Position numbers and translations under genes: made by a program. The notes beneath the pieces were generated by a model. The model made no database searches. It saw nothing but the letters and a program-made list of their open reading frames with translations, and was not told the origin of the DNA. Below, in pieces: positions 1 to 8,636 of a stretch of 64,000 nucleotides of DNA. Origin of the DNA: JALZAI01 sp038207565 (GTDB taxonomy: Bacteria; Actinomycetota; Actinomycetes; Mycobacteriales; Jatrophihabitantaceae); NCBI GenBank assembly GCA_038207565.1, contig JBBQZQ010000021.1, positions 4,666-68,665 of the forward strand, in the 5' to 3' direction. Each line of letters begins with the position of its first letter. Positions within the stretch are counted from its first letter, which is position 1.

Positions 1-69
1 TGCACCGATGGTGCACGGCAGGCCACGACTGAAAGCGTTATCTGTCCGGAATTCTGCGACCTCTAAGAG

Positions 70-152
70 TGGGCAAGGGGGGAGTTGAACCCCCACGTCC
101 TTTCGGACACACGGACCTGAACCGTGCGCGTCTGCCATTCCGCCACTTGCCC
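70..152 (-). tRNA. tRNA-Leu (anticodon CAG)
   Basis: The minus strand folds as a class II tRNA. A 7-bp acceptor stem pairs GGGCAAG (152-146) with CTTGCCC (77-71), followed by discriminator A at 70. The T arm carries GGTTCAACTCC, and a long variable arm (TGTCCGAAAGGACG) is present as in tRNA-Leu and tRNA-Ser. The anticodon CAG lies at 117-119 on the complement, inside the loop TTCAGGT, and reads CUG, a major Leu codon in high-GC genomes. CCA is not encoded. A tRNA-Leu beside fhaA is also the usual actinobacterial arrangement. Confidence 0.95.
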
Positions 153-337
153 GGCTTCGTTCGCAGCGTCGGCCGCGAGGATGACAACGCGCAACGGTAG
201 CACGGGGCACCGGCTCGATTTCTCGGTCGGACCCAGCCGCCCGATAGACTCCTCGGCGCGTCCCGAAGCGCGCTGCCCTGCATGGCCGACCCAAGTGTCT
301 GACCGAGTGTCCGACCACGCCGACGAAGGAGTCCGAC

Positions 338-370
338 GTGAGCGTGCGCAGCAACCGAGCCAGTCGGTGA
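338..370 (+). CDS. Possible 10-codon leader ORF overlapping the fhaA start
   Basis: The best Shine-Dalgarno sequence before fhaA, AAGGAG at 326-331, is placed 6 nt ahead of GTG 338, not ahead of the conserved fhaA start. GTG 338 opens a frame of only ten codons (MSVRSNRASR) that stops at TGA 368-370. That stop overlaps the fhaA GTG at 367 as GTGA. This looks like a translated leader that hands ribosomes to fhaA by termination-reinitiation. Whether the peptide matters is unknown. The alternative is that the leader is fortuitous, or that a small frame error hides a longer fhaA N-terminus. Confidence 0.35.
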   Translation: MSVRSNRASR

Positions 371-1308
371 GTCTGGTTCAGCGCTTCGAGCGCCGCCTGG
401 AAGGTCTGGTCGGCGGCGCGTTCGCGCGCGTGTTCAAGGGGCAGGTCGAGCCGGTCGAGATCGGCACCGCGCTGCAACGCGAAGCGGCCGATCACAAGAG
501 TGTCATGGGTAACGGCGAGGTCCTGTGTCCGAACCGGTACCGGGTGACGCTGTCGCCGTCGGACCATGAGCGGCTTGTGCCGTGGGAGGTGCAGCTCACC
601 AACTCCCTCGCCGAGCTCGTGCAGGAGTACCTGGACGAGAACCGGTGGAGCACTGTCGGCGACGTCGAGGTGTACCTGGCTCGCGACGAGCAGTTGCACA
701 CCGGGGTATTTGGCGTCGCCTCACGGATGGAGCCCGGCGCCCCGCCGCGGCGGCGGCCGCACGACTCGCTGTCCCTGCCGGCCGTGCAGCTGCGCCAGCC
801 CGACGGCGGGGACCAGCACGCTGCGCCCCAACAGCCCGGGTCCGCCCCGCAGCCGTACGCCCCGCGGGGTTACGCGCAGCAGCCCCAGTACGCGCAGCAG
901 CCCCGGTACGCATCCCCGCCCTACGCGCCGCCGCCGCAAGTCGCCCCGCACGGGCAGCGCCACCCACCACAGGGACAGCAGCGAGACCCGCAGCCGCCCG
1001 ACGGTCGGCCGCCGCGGCGTCCCATGGCCGTTCTTGTCGTCGACGAGACCAGCGAGCGTTTCGCGCTGCGTCCCGGCAGCAACGTGATCGGCCGGGGCTC
1101 GGAGGCCGACCTGCAGCTGATGGACCAGGGCGTGTCGCGCCGTCACGTGGACGTGCAGTACGACGGCATGCGCGCCACGATCTACGACCTGGGTTCGACC
1201 AACGGGACGAATGTGAACGGCCATGAGATCGGTAGCCACGTGTTGCGACACGGCGATGTGGTCCGCATCGGCCACTCCCGCATCGTGTTCCACGAGGAGC
1301 AGCCGTGA
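367..1308 (+). CDS. fhaA: FhaA: DUF3662 and FHA domain phosphothreonine-binding protein
   Basis: A 313-residue cytoplasmic adaptor that in mycobacteria binds phosphorylated partners of the PknA/PknB pathway, including the MviN/FhaA complex that controls peptidoglycan synthesis. Residues 1-115 form the N-terminal DUF3662 domain, starting SLVQRFERRLEGLVGGAFA. Residues about 140-215 are a Pro/Gln/Tyr-rich linker. The C-terminal FHA domain (about 225-310) shows GRGSEAD, SRRHV and the phosphothreonine-reading STNGT. GTG 367 was chosen because it gives the family N-terminus; the frame stays open upstream, but without conserved sequence. First gene of a run of six on the + strand. Confidence 0.93.
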   Translation: MSLVQRFERRLEGLVGGAFARVFKGQVEPVEIGTALQREAADHKSVMGNGEVLCPNRYRVTLSPSDHERLVPWEVQLTNSLAELVQEYLDENRWSTVGDVEVYLARDEQLHTGVFGVASRMEPGAPPRRRPHDSLSLPAVQLRQPDGGDQHAAPQQPGSAPQPYAPRGYAQQPQYAQQPRYASPPYAPPPQVAPHGQRHPPQGQQRDPQPPDGRPPRRPMAVLVVDETSERFALRPGSNVIGRGSEADLQLMDQGVSRRHVDVQYDGMRATIYDLGSTNGTNVNGHEIGSHVLRHGDVVRIGHSRIVFHEEQP

Positions 1309-1336
1309 CTGCGGGCGCCGGCGCGGGGCAGCTCGC

Positions 1337-1810
1337 GTGAACTCCGCGCTGGCCCTACAGCTGATGCGCTTCGGGTTCCTCGCTCTGTTGTGGCTGTTCG
1401 TCCTCGCCGCGATCCGGGTGATCCGGGGCGATCTGCGCGCGGCGGGGCAACCGCGGGTCTCCACGCCTCCGCCGGCCCGGCGCAAGGGCGCCAAGGCGCC
1501 GACCCAGGCACCGCCCTCACGCGGGCCCAGCCAGCTGGTCGTCACCGAGGGCGGGCTTTCCGGCACGCGAATCGGCCTCACCGGCGCGCCGGTGCTGATC
1601 GGCCGCGCCAACGACTCGACCCTGGTGCTGACTGATGACTACGCCAGCACCCGGCATGCGCGCATCATCCAGCAGGACGGCATGTGGCTGGTCGAGGATC
1701 TCGGTTCCACGAACGGCACGTATCTGGGCCAGCGCAAGCTCGACGGCCCGGCACAGATGGAGGTCGGCGTTCCACTGCGCATCGGTAAGACCGTCCTGGA
1801 GCTGCGCTGA
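1337..1810 (+). CDS. fhaB: FhaB/FipA-type membrane-anchored FHA protein
   Basis: A 157-residue FHA protein. A single N-terminal membrane segment (about residues 9-28, rich in Leu/Phe/Ala) is followed by a basic, Pro-rich linker. The FHA domain at about 70-155 has GRANDSTLVL, STRHARI and STNGTYLG. FhaB is a substrate and reader of Ser/Thr kinase signalling in cell division and growth. GTG 1337 fits the family N-terminus. The gene begins 28 nt after fhaA and ends 2 nt before pstP, so it belongs to the same operon. Confidence 0.92.
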   Translation: MNSALALQLMRFGFLALLWLFVLAAIRVIRGDLRAAGQPRVSTPPPARRKGAKAPTQAPPSRGPSQLVVTEGGLSGTRIGLTGAPVLIGRANDSTLVLTDDYASTRHARIIQQDGMWLVEDLGSTNGTYLGQRKLDGPAQMEVGVPLRIGKTVLELR

Positions 1811-1812
1811 CC

Positions 1813-3513
1813 ATGTCGCTGATCCTGCGTTACGCGGTGCGCTCCGATCTCGGTCTCGTCCGAGGCAACAACGAGGATTCCGTGTACGCAGGCCCCCGCC
1901 TACTCGCAATCGCCGACGGCATGGGTGGCCATGCCGCGGGCGAAGTCGCCAGCAAGATCGTCATCGGCACGCTCGAACCGCTCGACGACGACCGGGCCCC
2001 TCGTGACCTGATCGCGGCCCTGCGCGACAGTGTCATCGACGCCAACCAGCGCATCGCCGATGCCGTCGAACGCGACAACACCCTCGACGGCATGGGCACG
2101 ACGCTCACCGCGCTCCGCTTCGTCGGCTCGCAGGTGGGTCTCGTGCATGTCGGCGACTCGCGGGCGTACCTGCTCCGCGACGACGTGCTGGCGCAGATCA
2201 CGCACGACGACACCTACGTCCAATATCTCGTCGATTCGGGGAAGTTGTCGCCCGACGAAGCGAAGGACCATCCCCGCAAGTCCGTGATCCTGCGAGCATT
2301 GCGCGGCGCCGAGGTCGAGCCCGACGTCTCGATCCGCGAGGCGCGCGCGGGAGACCGGTACCTGCTCTGCTCGGACGGCCTCTCCGACGTCGTCTCCACC
2401 GACACCATCGCCGAGACGATGCACATTCCCGACCCGCAGGAATGCGCCGACCGACTCGTCGAGCTCGCTCTGCGCAGCGGTGGTCCCGACAATGTGACAG
2501 TCATCGTCGCCGACGTCGTGAACGCCCGGCCCGGTGACGTCATCGACGACATGCCGGTGGTCGCCGGCGCCTTCGTCGACCCCACCGCCGCCGATATCCC
2601 GGGCAGCGACAGCCCAGCCGAGCGGGCTGCTGACATGTACCGCACGAAGCCCGATCCGCAGTCCGCTGCCGCCACCCCGTCGCCACGACCGCGGCGCAAG
2701 CTGTGGAAGCTTCCGTTCCTCATCCTGGCCGCCCTCCTGCTTCTCGGCGGCGGTCTCGGCGGCACTTACGCCTGGGCGCACACCCAGTACTACGTCGGCC
2801 GGGCCGGCAACGAGGTCGTGATCTATCGCGGCGTGAATGCCGCCTTCGGCCCGCTGAAGTTCTCCGAGGTCTACCGCGACACCGATCTGAAGCTCGCAGA
2901 CCTCAATCAGTCCTGGCGTCAGCAGGTCGAGTCCGGCATCACGGCCAAGGACAAGCTGGATGCTCAGGACATCGTGACCCGCCTGCACGACGAGCGGAAA
3001 CCGCTGTGCCGCGTGACCGCCACTCCCTCCCCGACGGCGAGCACGGGGTCGGGCACCGGCGCGCCGACGCCCACCACACCGAGCGGCACCACACCGAGCG
3101 GCACCACACCGAGCGGCACCACGCCGGCCGGCCCGGCGAACGCCGGGATCACGCCGACGGGCACGGCCGCGGGAGCGTCCATCCTCAGGTCGTCGGTGGC
3201 TCGGACGACCACGCAACGGAGCCTGGCCACCCCCGTGCTCACCGATTCGAGTGCGCCGCGGCAGAGCTTCACCAGCGGCGCGATCATCACCCGCTCTGCG
3301 GTGCTGCATGCGATCCCGACCACCCCGACGGTCACCGGGTTGCCCAGCGCGGCAAGCACGCCGACGCTCTCCGGCTCCGGCACCGCCTCGAGCCCCACCA
3401 CCGGCTCCGGCTCCACCTCCGGCTCGAGCGCTGGATCATCGACCGACTCGCTCGCCTCAGCGTCTCCGTCGGGCTCCGGGTCGTCCACGGACTCGGGATG
3501 TCGTAAACCGTGA
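1813..3513 (+). CDS. pstP: PstP: PP2C-type Ser/Thr protein phosphatase
   Basis: A 566-residue membrane phosphatase that reverses PknB-type phosphorylation. The catalytic domain (about 1-235) carries the PP2C metal motifs: RGNNEDS, ADGMGGH, GDSRAYLL, SDGLSDVV and GGPDNVTVIV. A basic stretch leads into one membrane helix (about 300-322), placing the rest outside the cell. The external part ends in a Thr/Ser/Pro/Gly-rich tail of about 160 residues that includes TPSG repeats encoded near 3081-3120. This tail is longer than in mycobacterial PstP and looks like a wall-spanning stalk. It starts 2 nt after fhaB and is followed at once by rodA. Confidence 0.95.
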   Translation: MSLILRYAVRSDLGLVRGNNEDSVYAGPRLLAIADGMGGHAAGEVASKIVIGTLEPLDDDRAPRDLIAALRDSVIDANQRIADAVERDNTLDGMGTTLTALRFVGSQVGLVHVGDSRAYLLRDDVLAQITHDDTYVQYLVDSGKLSPDEAKDHPRKSVILRALRGAEVEPDVSIREARAGDRYLLCSDGLSDVVSTDTIAETMHIPDPQECADRLVELALRSGGPDNVTVIVADVVNARPGDVIDDMPVVAGAFVDPTAADIPGSDSPAERAADMYRTKPDPQSAAATPSPRPRRKLWKLPFLILAALLLLGGGLGGTYAWAHTQYYVGRAGNEVVIYRGVNAAFGPLKFSEVYRDTDLKLADLNQSWRQQVESGITAKDKLDAQDIVTRLHDERKPLCRVTATPSPTASTGSGTGAPTPTTPSGTTPSGTTPSGTTPAGPANAGITPTGTAAGASILRSSVARTTTQRSLATPVLTDSSAPRQSFTSGAIITRSAVLHAIPTTPTVTGLPSAASTPTLSGSGTASSPTTGSGSTSGSSAGSSTDSLASASPSGSGSSTDSGCRKP

Positions 3514-3520
3514 GCGCCGC

Positions 3521-4930
3521 ATGAGTTCACCAATGTCGCGGTACCCGACCCGCCGCAACGCGGAACTGCTGCTGCTTGTCTTCGCGGTGCTCATCGTGGT
3601 GGCTGCGGAAGCCGCTGTCGAGGTGACGCGCGACAACCACTTCTCCAGCCGGCTGATCACTTACGGTGCCGTGCCGATCGGGGTCGGGCTGGTTGCGCAC
3701 CTGGTGATCCGGCGCGTCGCACCGTACGCCGATCCGCTGCTGCTGCCGATCGCCGTGCTACTCAACGGGCTCGGGCTGGTGATGATCCATCGCCTGGATC
3801 TCGGCCTGAAACAGCAGGCCGACCAGCTCGGCGAACCGTTCAGCGCGGCAGCCCCGACCCAGGTGCTGTGGACCGCGATCGGGGTCGCCTTGTTCGTCGG
3901 GTTGATCGTGCTCATCCGCGACCACCGATTTCTGCAGCGCTACGCCTACACGCTGGCCCTGATCGGACTGGTGTTCCTGCTGCTGCCCACGATCCTGCCC
4001 GCCCGGTACTCCGAGGTGAACGGCGCGCGCATCTGGATCCGGTTGGCGGGTTTCTCCATCCAGCCCGGCGAGTTCGCCAAGATCCTGCTGACGATCTTCG
4101 GGGCGGCCTACCTCGTCGCCAAGCGCGATGTGCTGTCGCTGGCCGGGCGGCGCATCGGCTTCTCGATCCGGCGGCGGTTCGTCGGCTTCGATCTGCCCCG
4201 CGGGCGTGACTTCGGCCCGGTGCTCGCCGCCTGGCTGATTTGCATCGCCGTGCTCGTTCGCGGTCACGACCTCGGCACGTCCCTCCTGTTCTTCGGACTG
4301 TTCATCGTGCTGCTCTACGTCACCACCGAGCGCGTCAGCTGGGTGGTGATCGGCAGCCTGCTGTTCGCGGCGGGCGCCTATGTGTCCTACCAGCTGTTCG
4401 GCAACGTGCAGATCCGCGTCGGGGTCTGGTTGCACGTATTCGACGCGGTGCACAACGACGACGGCTACCAGCTGCGCCAGTCGCTGTTCGGTCTGGGCAC
4501 CGGCGGCATCTTCGGCACCGGCCTCGGTGCAGGTCATCCGGAACTCGTGCCGCTGCCGGCGACCGACTTCATCGTTTCCTCCTTCGGCGAGGAGACCGGA
4601 CTGTTCGGAGTGGTCGCACTTCTGATGCTGTACATGCTTTTCGTCGCGCGCGGGTTGGCAGCGGCGCTCTCGGTGCGTGACGCCTTCGGCAAGCTGTTCG
4701 CGACGGGTCTGTCCTTCCTGGTGGCGCTGCAACTGTTCGTAGTCATCGCCGGAGTCACCCGGCTGCTGCCCGAGACGGGCCTGACCACGCCGTTCCTGTC
4801 CTACGGCGGGTCGTCACTGCTGGCGAACTGGGTGCTGTTGGCGCTGCTCCTGCGGGTGTCCGACGCGGCACGCCGCCCGGCCACGACACCGCCGCGCTCG
4901 GCTGTAGACAAGGTCGAGGTGCCGGCGTGA
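3521..4930 (+). CDS. rodA: RodA/FtsW-family peptidoglycan glycosyltransferase
   Basis: A SEDS-family polytopic membrane protein of 469 residues that polymerises lipid II, normally paired with a class B PBP (here pbpA directly downstream). Many hydrophobic helices are visible. SEDS signatures include GARIWIRLAGFSIQPGEFAK, a polar external stretch with VHNDDGYQLRQSLFGLGTGGI, and the C-terminal PFLSYGGSSLLANW. ATG 3521 is taken as the start, 8 nt after the pstP stop, with ATG 3533 as the alternative. The stop overlaps the pbpA start (GTGA). Confidence 0.94.
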   Translation: MSSPMSRYPTRRNAELLLLVFAVLIVVAAEAAVEVTRDNHFSSRLITYGAVPIGVGLVAHLVIRRVAPYADPLLLPIAVLLNGLGLVMIHRLDLGLKQQADQLGEPFSAAAPTQVLWTAIGVALFVGLIVLIRDHRFLQRYAYTLALIGLVFLLLPTILPARYSEVNGARIWIRLAGFSIQPGEFAKILLTIFGAAYLVAKRDVLSLAGRRIGFSIRRRFVGFDLPRGRDFGPVLAAWLICIAVLVRGHDLGTSLLFFGLFIVLLYVTTERVSWVVIGSLLFAAGAYVSYQLFGNVQIRVGVWLHVFDAVHNDDGYQLRQSLFGLGTGGIFGTGLGAGHPELVPLPATDFIVSSFGEETGLFGVVALLMLYMLFVARGLAAALSVRDAFGKLFATGLSFLVALQLFVVIAGVTRLLPETGLTTPFLSYGGSSLLANWVLLALLLRVSDAARRPATTPPRSAVDKVEVPA

Positions 4931-6489
4931 ACCGTTCCATTCGGAAGGTAGCCGTCGCGCTCGTAGTGCTGTTGGCCGCGCTGTTCGTGAACCTCAACTT
5001 CGTCCAGGTGGTCAAGGGCGGGGAGCTGCGCAACGACATCCGCAACCGCCGCGTGTTGCTCAACGAGTACGCCAGCCCGCGCGGTGACATCAACGTCCAG
5101 GGCACGGCTGTCGCGCACTCGAAGGCGACCAACGACGAGCTGAAGTACCTGCGCACCTACCCGCAGGGTCGCCTCTACGCGGCGGTGACCGGGTACTACT
5201 CCTTCGTCTACGGGGCGAGCAGCATCGAGGACGCCGAGGACGGCGTACTCTCGGGCAACTCCGACAAGCTCTTCGGCTCGCGCGTCAATGATCTGCTCAC
5301 CGGACGCAATCAGCGAGGCGGCAGCGTCGAGCTCACGCTGGACAAGTCAGCCCAGGAAGCGGCCTACCGCAACCTCGTCAAGGACGACAGGGGGAAGTCG
5401 CGCGCCGGCGCGGTCGTGGCAATCGAACCCACTACCGGCGCCGTTCTCGCCGCGGTCAGTTCGCCGTCTTTCGACCCGTCCACATTGAGCTCGCACAACT
5501 CGCAGAGCATCCAGAAGGCCTGGGCTGCCCTGAATCCCAGTTCGGGGACCAGTGCATTGGTGAACCGCGCGTTCAACACCCGCTACCCGCCGGGGTCGAC
5601 CTTCAAGACGATCGTTGCGGCGGCCGCGCTGAAGAACGGTGATACCCCCGACTCGCACCTGCTTGCGCCGAACGGCTACTTCCCGCAGACCGGCGCCACC
5701 GGCAAGTGCAACGGTACGAACCCCGCCTGCGTGCAGAACTTCGGCGGTGAAACATGCGATGACGGCAAGACCGCAACGCTGAGCTTTGCCTTCGCCAAGT
5801 CCTGCAACACCACGTTCTCCTACCTCGCCGTCGAGAAGCTCGGCGGGCAGAAGATTGCGAACGAGGCCACGCTGTTCGGCTTCGACAACGACGCGCCGCT
5901 GCAGATACCGCTGACCGTGTCGTCGTCCACAGTGGGGACGAAGACCGACCTGACCGAACCAGGGTTTCTGGCGCGGACCGCCTTCGGCCAACAGGACGTC
6001 ACGATGACCCCGCTACAGGGCGCAATGATCGCGAGCGCAGTCGCCAACGACGGCATCCTCATGCAGCCCTACCTCGTTGACAAAGAGGTGGCGCCAAACC
6101 TGTCGGTACTCAACAAGACAGTCCCGACCCAGCTCAGCCAGGTGCTCGATCCCGATCTCGACCGCAGCCTGCAGTCGATGATGGAGGCCGTCGTGACAGC
6201 GCCCGAGGGAACCGGCCACTCCGCGGCCATCACCGGTATCGACGGCGTCGCGGTCGGCGGCAAGACCGGCACGGCCGACACCGGGCGCAAGCTCGCGAAC
6301 GGCAAGGATGAGCCGCCGCACGCGTGGTTCACCGGTTACGCCATGCAGAACGGCGTCCCCAAGATCGCGGTCGCTGTCATCATCGAGAACGGTGGCGTCC
6401 AGGGCAACGAGACCACCGGCGGTGAGGCCGCGGCGCCTGTCGCGAAGGCCGTCATGGAGGCCTATCTGAGAGCACACCCAAGCCGATGA
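4927..6489 (+). CDS. pbpA: PbpA: class B penicillin-binding protein (transpeptidase)
   Basis: A 520-residue, membrane-anchored D,D-transpeptidase that cross-links peptidoglycan with its SEDS partner RodA. One N-terminal membrane helix (about 7-27) precedes a dimerisation region and the transpeptidase domain. The catalytic motifs are S224-T-F-K (after RYPPG), S292-C-N and K446-T-G. Two extra cysteine-containing segments (KCNGTNPAC and ETCDDG, about residues 258-280) may form disulfides outside the cell. GTG 4927 overlaps the rodA TGA, so the two are translationally coupled. Confidence 0.95.
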   Translation: MNRSIRKVAVALVVLLAALFVNLNFVQVVKGGELRNDIRNRRVLLNEYASPRGDINVQGTAVAHSKATNDELKYLRTYPQGRLYAAVTGYYSFVYGASSIEDAEDGVLSGNSDKLFGSRVNDLLTGRNQRGGSVELTLDKSAQEAAYRNLVKDDRGKSRAGAVVAIEPTTGAVLAAVSSPSFDPSTLSSHNSQSIQKAWAALNPSSGTSALVNRAFNTRYPPGSTFKTIVAAAALKNGDTPDSHLLAPNGYFPQTGATGKCNGTNPACVQNFGGETCDDGKTATLSFAFAKSCNTTFSYLAVEKLGGQKIANEATLFGFDNDAPLQIPLTVSSSTVGTKTDLTEPGFLARTAFGQQDVTMTPLQGAMIASAVANDGILMQPYLVDKEVAPNLSVLNKTVPTQLSQVLDPDLDRSLQSMMEAVVTAPEGTGHSAAITGIDGVAVGGKTGTADTGRKLANGKDEPPHAWFTGYAMQNGVPKIAVAVIIENGGVQGNETTGGEAAAPVAKAVMEAYLRAHPSR

Positions 6490-6550
6490 CGGTGCGAGGG
6501 CAGGCGCCGGAGACAGCGATGGACGACGACAGAGCAGTGAGGTCAGAGGC

Positions 6551-8470
6551 ATGATGCAGCCGCGACTGGTCGGCGGCCGGTACGAGCTCGGCGAGCTCAT
6601 CGGCTACGGCGGGATGGCCGAGGTGCACCGAGGACGTGACACGCGGCTCGGGCGTGACGTCGCTATCAAGGTGCTGCGTGCCGATCTCGCCCGCGACCCG
6701 TCGTTCCTCAACCGGTTCCGCCGCGAGGCGCAGGCCGCGGCCGGCCTGAACCACCCGTCCATCGTCTCGGTCTATGACACCGGTGAGAACGCCACTGCCG
6801 AGGGCACCTCCCAGCCCTACATCGTCATGGAGTTCGTCGAAGGGCGCACACTGCGCGACATCCTCAAAGTCGAGGGACGCCTGCCCGCGCGACGGGCGAT
6901 GGAGATCACGGCGGACGTGTGCGGCGCGCTCGACTTCAGCCACAAGAACGGCCTCATCCACCGCGACGTCAAGCCGGCCAATGTCATGATCACCGAGGCC
7001 GGCGCGGTGAAGGTGATGGACTTCGGCATCGCGCGTGCGGTGGCCGACAATTCCGCGACCGTCACCCAGACGGCGAATGTGATCGGCACGGCGCAGTACC
7101 TCTCACCCGAGCAGGCGCGCGGGGAGACCGTCGACGCGCGCTCGGACGTGTACTCGACCGGCTGCCTGCTCTACGAGCTGGTCACCGGCGTCCCGCCGTT
7201 CCAGGGTGATTCTCCCGTCGCGGTCGCCTACCAGCATGTGCGCGAGAACGCCGCCACGCCGTCGTCGCGGGTGCCCGAACTGCCGCGCTCGCTGGACTCG
7301 ATCGTGATGAAGGCCTTGGCCAAGAACCAGCTCAACCGGTACCAGTCCGCCGGCGAGATGCGTACCGACCTGCAGCGTGCCCTCGCCGACCAGCCGGTCA
7401 GCGCGGAGTCGGTCATGAGCGACGCGGAGCGCACCCAGTTCATCAGGCGCACGCCGCCGGTGCCGGTGCTGGTGACCCGGCACGACGTCCCGCCCGACGA
7501 GGACGAGCACCGCTCGCGCAGCGGGGTCATCTGGGCGGCGATCGTCATCGCGCTGCTGCTCGTCATCGGCGGAACCATCTTTGCCATTTCCAAGCTGGGC
7601 GACAGCGGCGGCGCCCCCGGGACCACGTCGCCGCCCGTGCAGGCGGTTGCCGTGCCGTCCGTCATCGGCGACACCCCGGAGACGGCGGCCGCGAAGTTCA
7701 AGCACGCACAACTGACCCTGCTGCCGAATACGACGAGCAAGACGACGAACGGACCGTGTGACGACGGCTCCACACCGAAGCAGGACGGTGGCGTCTGCAC
7801 GTTGGTCGACCGCACGGGACAGAACGCGCAACCGGTCACGGTCGGTTCGCAGATCGCCGCCGGATCGACCGTCTATTACCAGACCTACACCCAGGCCAAG
7901 GTCAACGTCCCGTCTGTCGTGGGCATGGCCTACTCCGATGCGGTGAACAAGCTGTCGGACTCGAAGTTGAAGACGTCCCGAAAGGACGTCAACAACAACA
8001 GCCCGGCAGGCCAGGTCGTGCAGCAGAGCCCAGAGGTGAACGTATCGGTCGCCCAGGGTGCGACCGTCACGCTGACCGTCTCGACGGGCAAGCTGAAGCT
8101 GCCCGACGTCCGCGGCAAGACCGTGGACGACGCGAAGGCCGCGCTGAACGCCAAGGGTTTCACCCAGGTCGGCACCGACCAGACGCAGACCACGCCCGAC
8201 CCGGCCAAGGACGGGTTGATCGCGGACCAGGATCCGACGCCGGGCATCGCCTACGCGACGACGACGCAAGTCAGTCTGACCGTCTACCAGTACGTCAAGC
8301 CGGAACCGACCTGCACCACCGAGACGCCGACGCCGACCACGACGCCGACCACGACGACCACGCCGATCGGTTCGCCGACGCCGACCGGGTCGCTGACCAT
8401 CACCATCACCCCGTCGCCCACCATCACCCCGTCGCCCACGACGACGCTGCCGCCCTGCGGATCGCCCTAG
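6551..8470 (+). CDS. pknB: PknB: transmembrane Ser/Thr protein kinase with PASTA domains
   Basis: A 639-residue receptor kinase that senses peptidoglycan fragments and phosphorylates cell-wall and division proteins. The kinase domain (about 11-275) has GYGGMAEV, AIKVL with the ATP lysine, HRDVKPANV, DFGIA and an activation loop with TVTQT. One membrane helix lies at about 325-348. Three PASTA repeats follow, starting near residues 366 (VPSVIGDT), 451 (VPSVVGMAY) and 516 (LPDVRGKT), then a Thr/Pro-rich tail. Mycobacterial PknB has four PASTA units. The usual pknA between pbpA and pknB is absent. Start ATG 6551 or 6554. Confidence 0.94.
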   Translation: MMQPRLVGGRYELGELIGYGGMAEVHRGRDTRLGRDVAIKVLRADLARDPSFLNRFRREAQAAAGLNHPSIVSVYDTGENATAEGTSQPYIVMEFVEGRTLRDILKVEGRLPARRAMEITADVCGALDFSHKNGLIHRDVKPANVMITEAGAVKVMDFGIARAVADNSATVTQTANVIGTAQYLSPEQARGETVDARSDVYSTGCLLYELVTGVPPFQGDSPVAVAYQHVRENAATPSSRVPELPRSLDSIVMKALAKNQLNRYQSAGEMRTDLQRALADQPVSAESVMSDAERTQFIRRTPPVPVLVTRHDVPPDEDEHRSRSGVIWAAIVIALLLVIGGTIFAISKLGDSGGAPGTTSPPVQAVAVPSVIGDTPETAAAKFKHAQLTLLPNTTSKTTNGPCDDGSTPKQDGGVCTLVDRTGQNAQPVTVGSQIAAGSTVYYQTYTQAKVNVPSVVGMAYSDAVNKLSDSKLKTSRKDVNNNSPAGQVVQQSPEVNVSVAQGATVTLTVSTGKLKLPDVRGKTVDDAKAALNAKGFTQVGTDQTQTTPDPAKDGLIADQDPTPGIAYATTTQVSLTVYQYVKPEPTCTTETPTPTTTPTTTTTPIGSPTPTGSLTITITPSPTITPSPTTTLPPCGSP

Positions 8471-8587
8471 GCGTTCCTGGGGGTTCCATCCTTTGAGGTT
8501 GATCTTGAGTTTTCAGGCGGCGTTTCCCAGCCTGGTCGATGTAGTTGTGGACGTGCCGGTCGATGGTCGGGGCGAACCCCCCAGCGA
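8471..8587. other. Unassigned stretch downstream of pknB
   Basis: This stretch is less GC-rich than its surroundings, with the run TTTGAGGTTGATCTTGAG and TTTTCAGG around 8493-8518. No reading frame with actinobacterial codon use crosses it. It sits exactly where the origin-proximal gene block is interrupted and could be a leftover of an inserted element, but no terminal repeats or transposase motifs were seen. Confidence 0.3.
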
Positions 8588-8621
8588 TGACGGGCGGTCG
8601 TCCGCAGACGACCGCCCGTCA
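8588..8621. terminator. Perfect 14-bp hairpin between convergent pknB and sialidase genes
   Basis: TGACGGGCGGTCGT (8588-8601) is followed by a 6-nt loop (CCGCAG) and its exact reverse complement (8608-8621). There is no U tract, as is common for actinobacterial hairpins. It lies 118 nt after the pknB stop and 16 nt from the stop of the convergent gene, so it can serve both strands. Confidence 0.7.
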
Positions 8622-8636
8622 CACCGTGCAGGCTGG

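Noticed and set aside
1..15. TGCACC-GAT-GGTGCA hairpin at the left edge as a terminator
   Set aside because: Only 6-bp arms, no gene visible to its left, so it cannot be judged.
3081..3120. Tandem ACCACACCGAGCGGC-type repeats suggesting a CRISPR or minisatellite
   Set aside because: They encode TPSG units in the low-complexity tail of PstP, inside the reading frame.
1900..3309. Long minus frame of 469 codons inside pstP
   Set aside because: Arg/Gly-rich shadow of pstP, with no family features.
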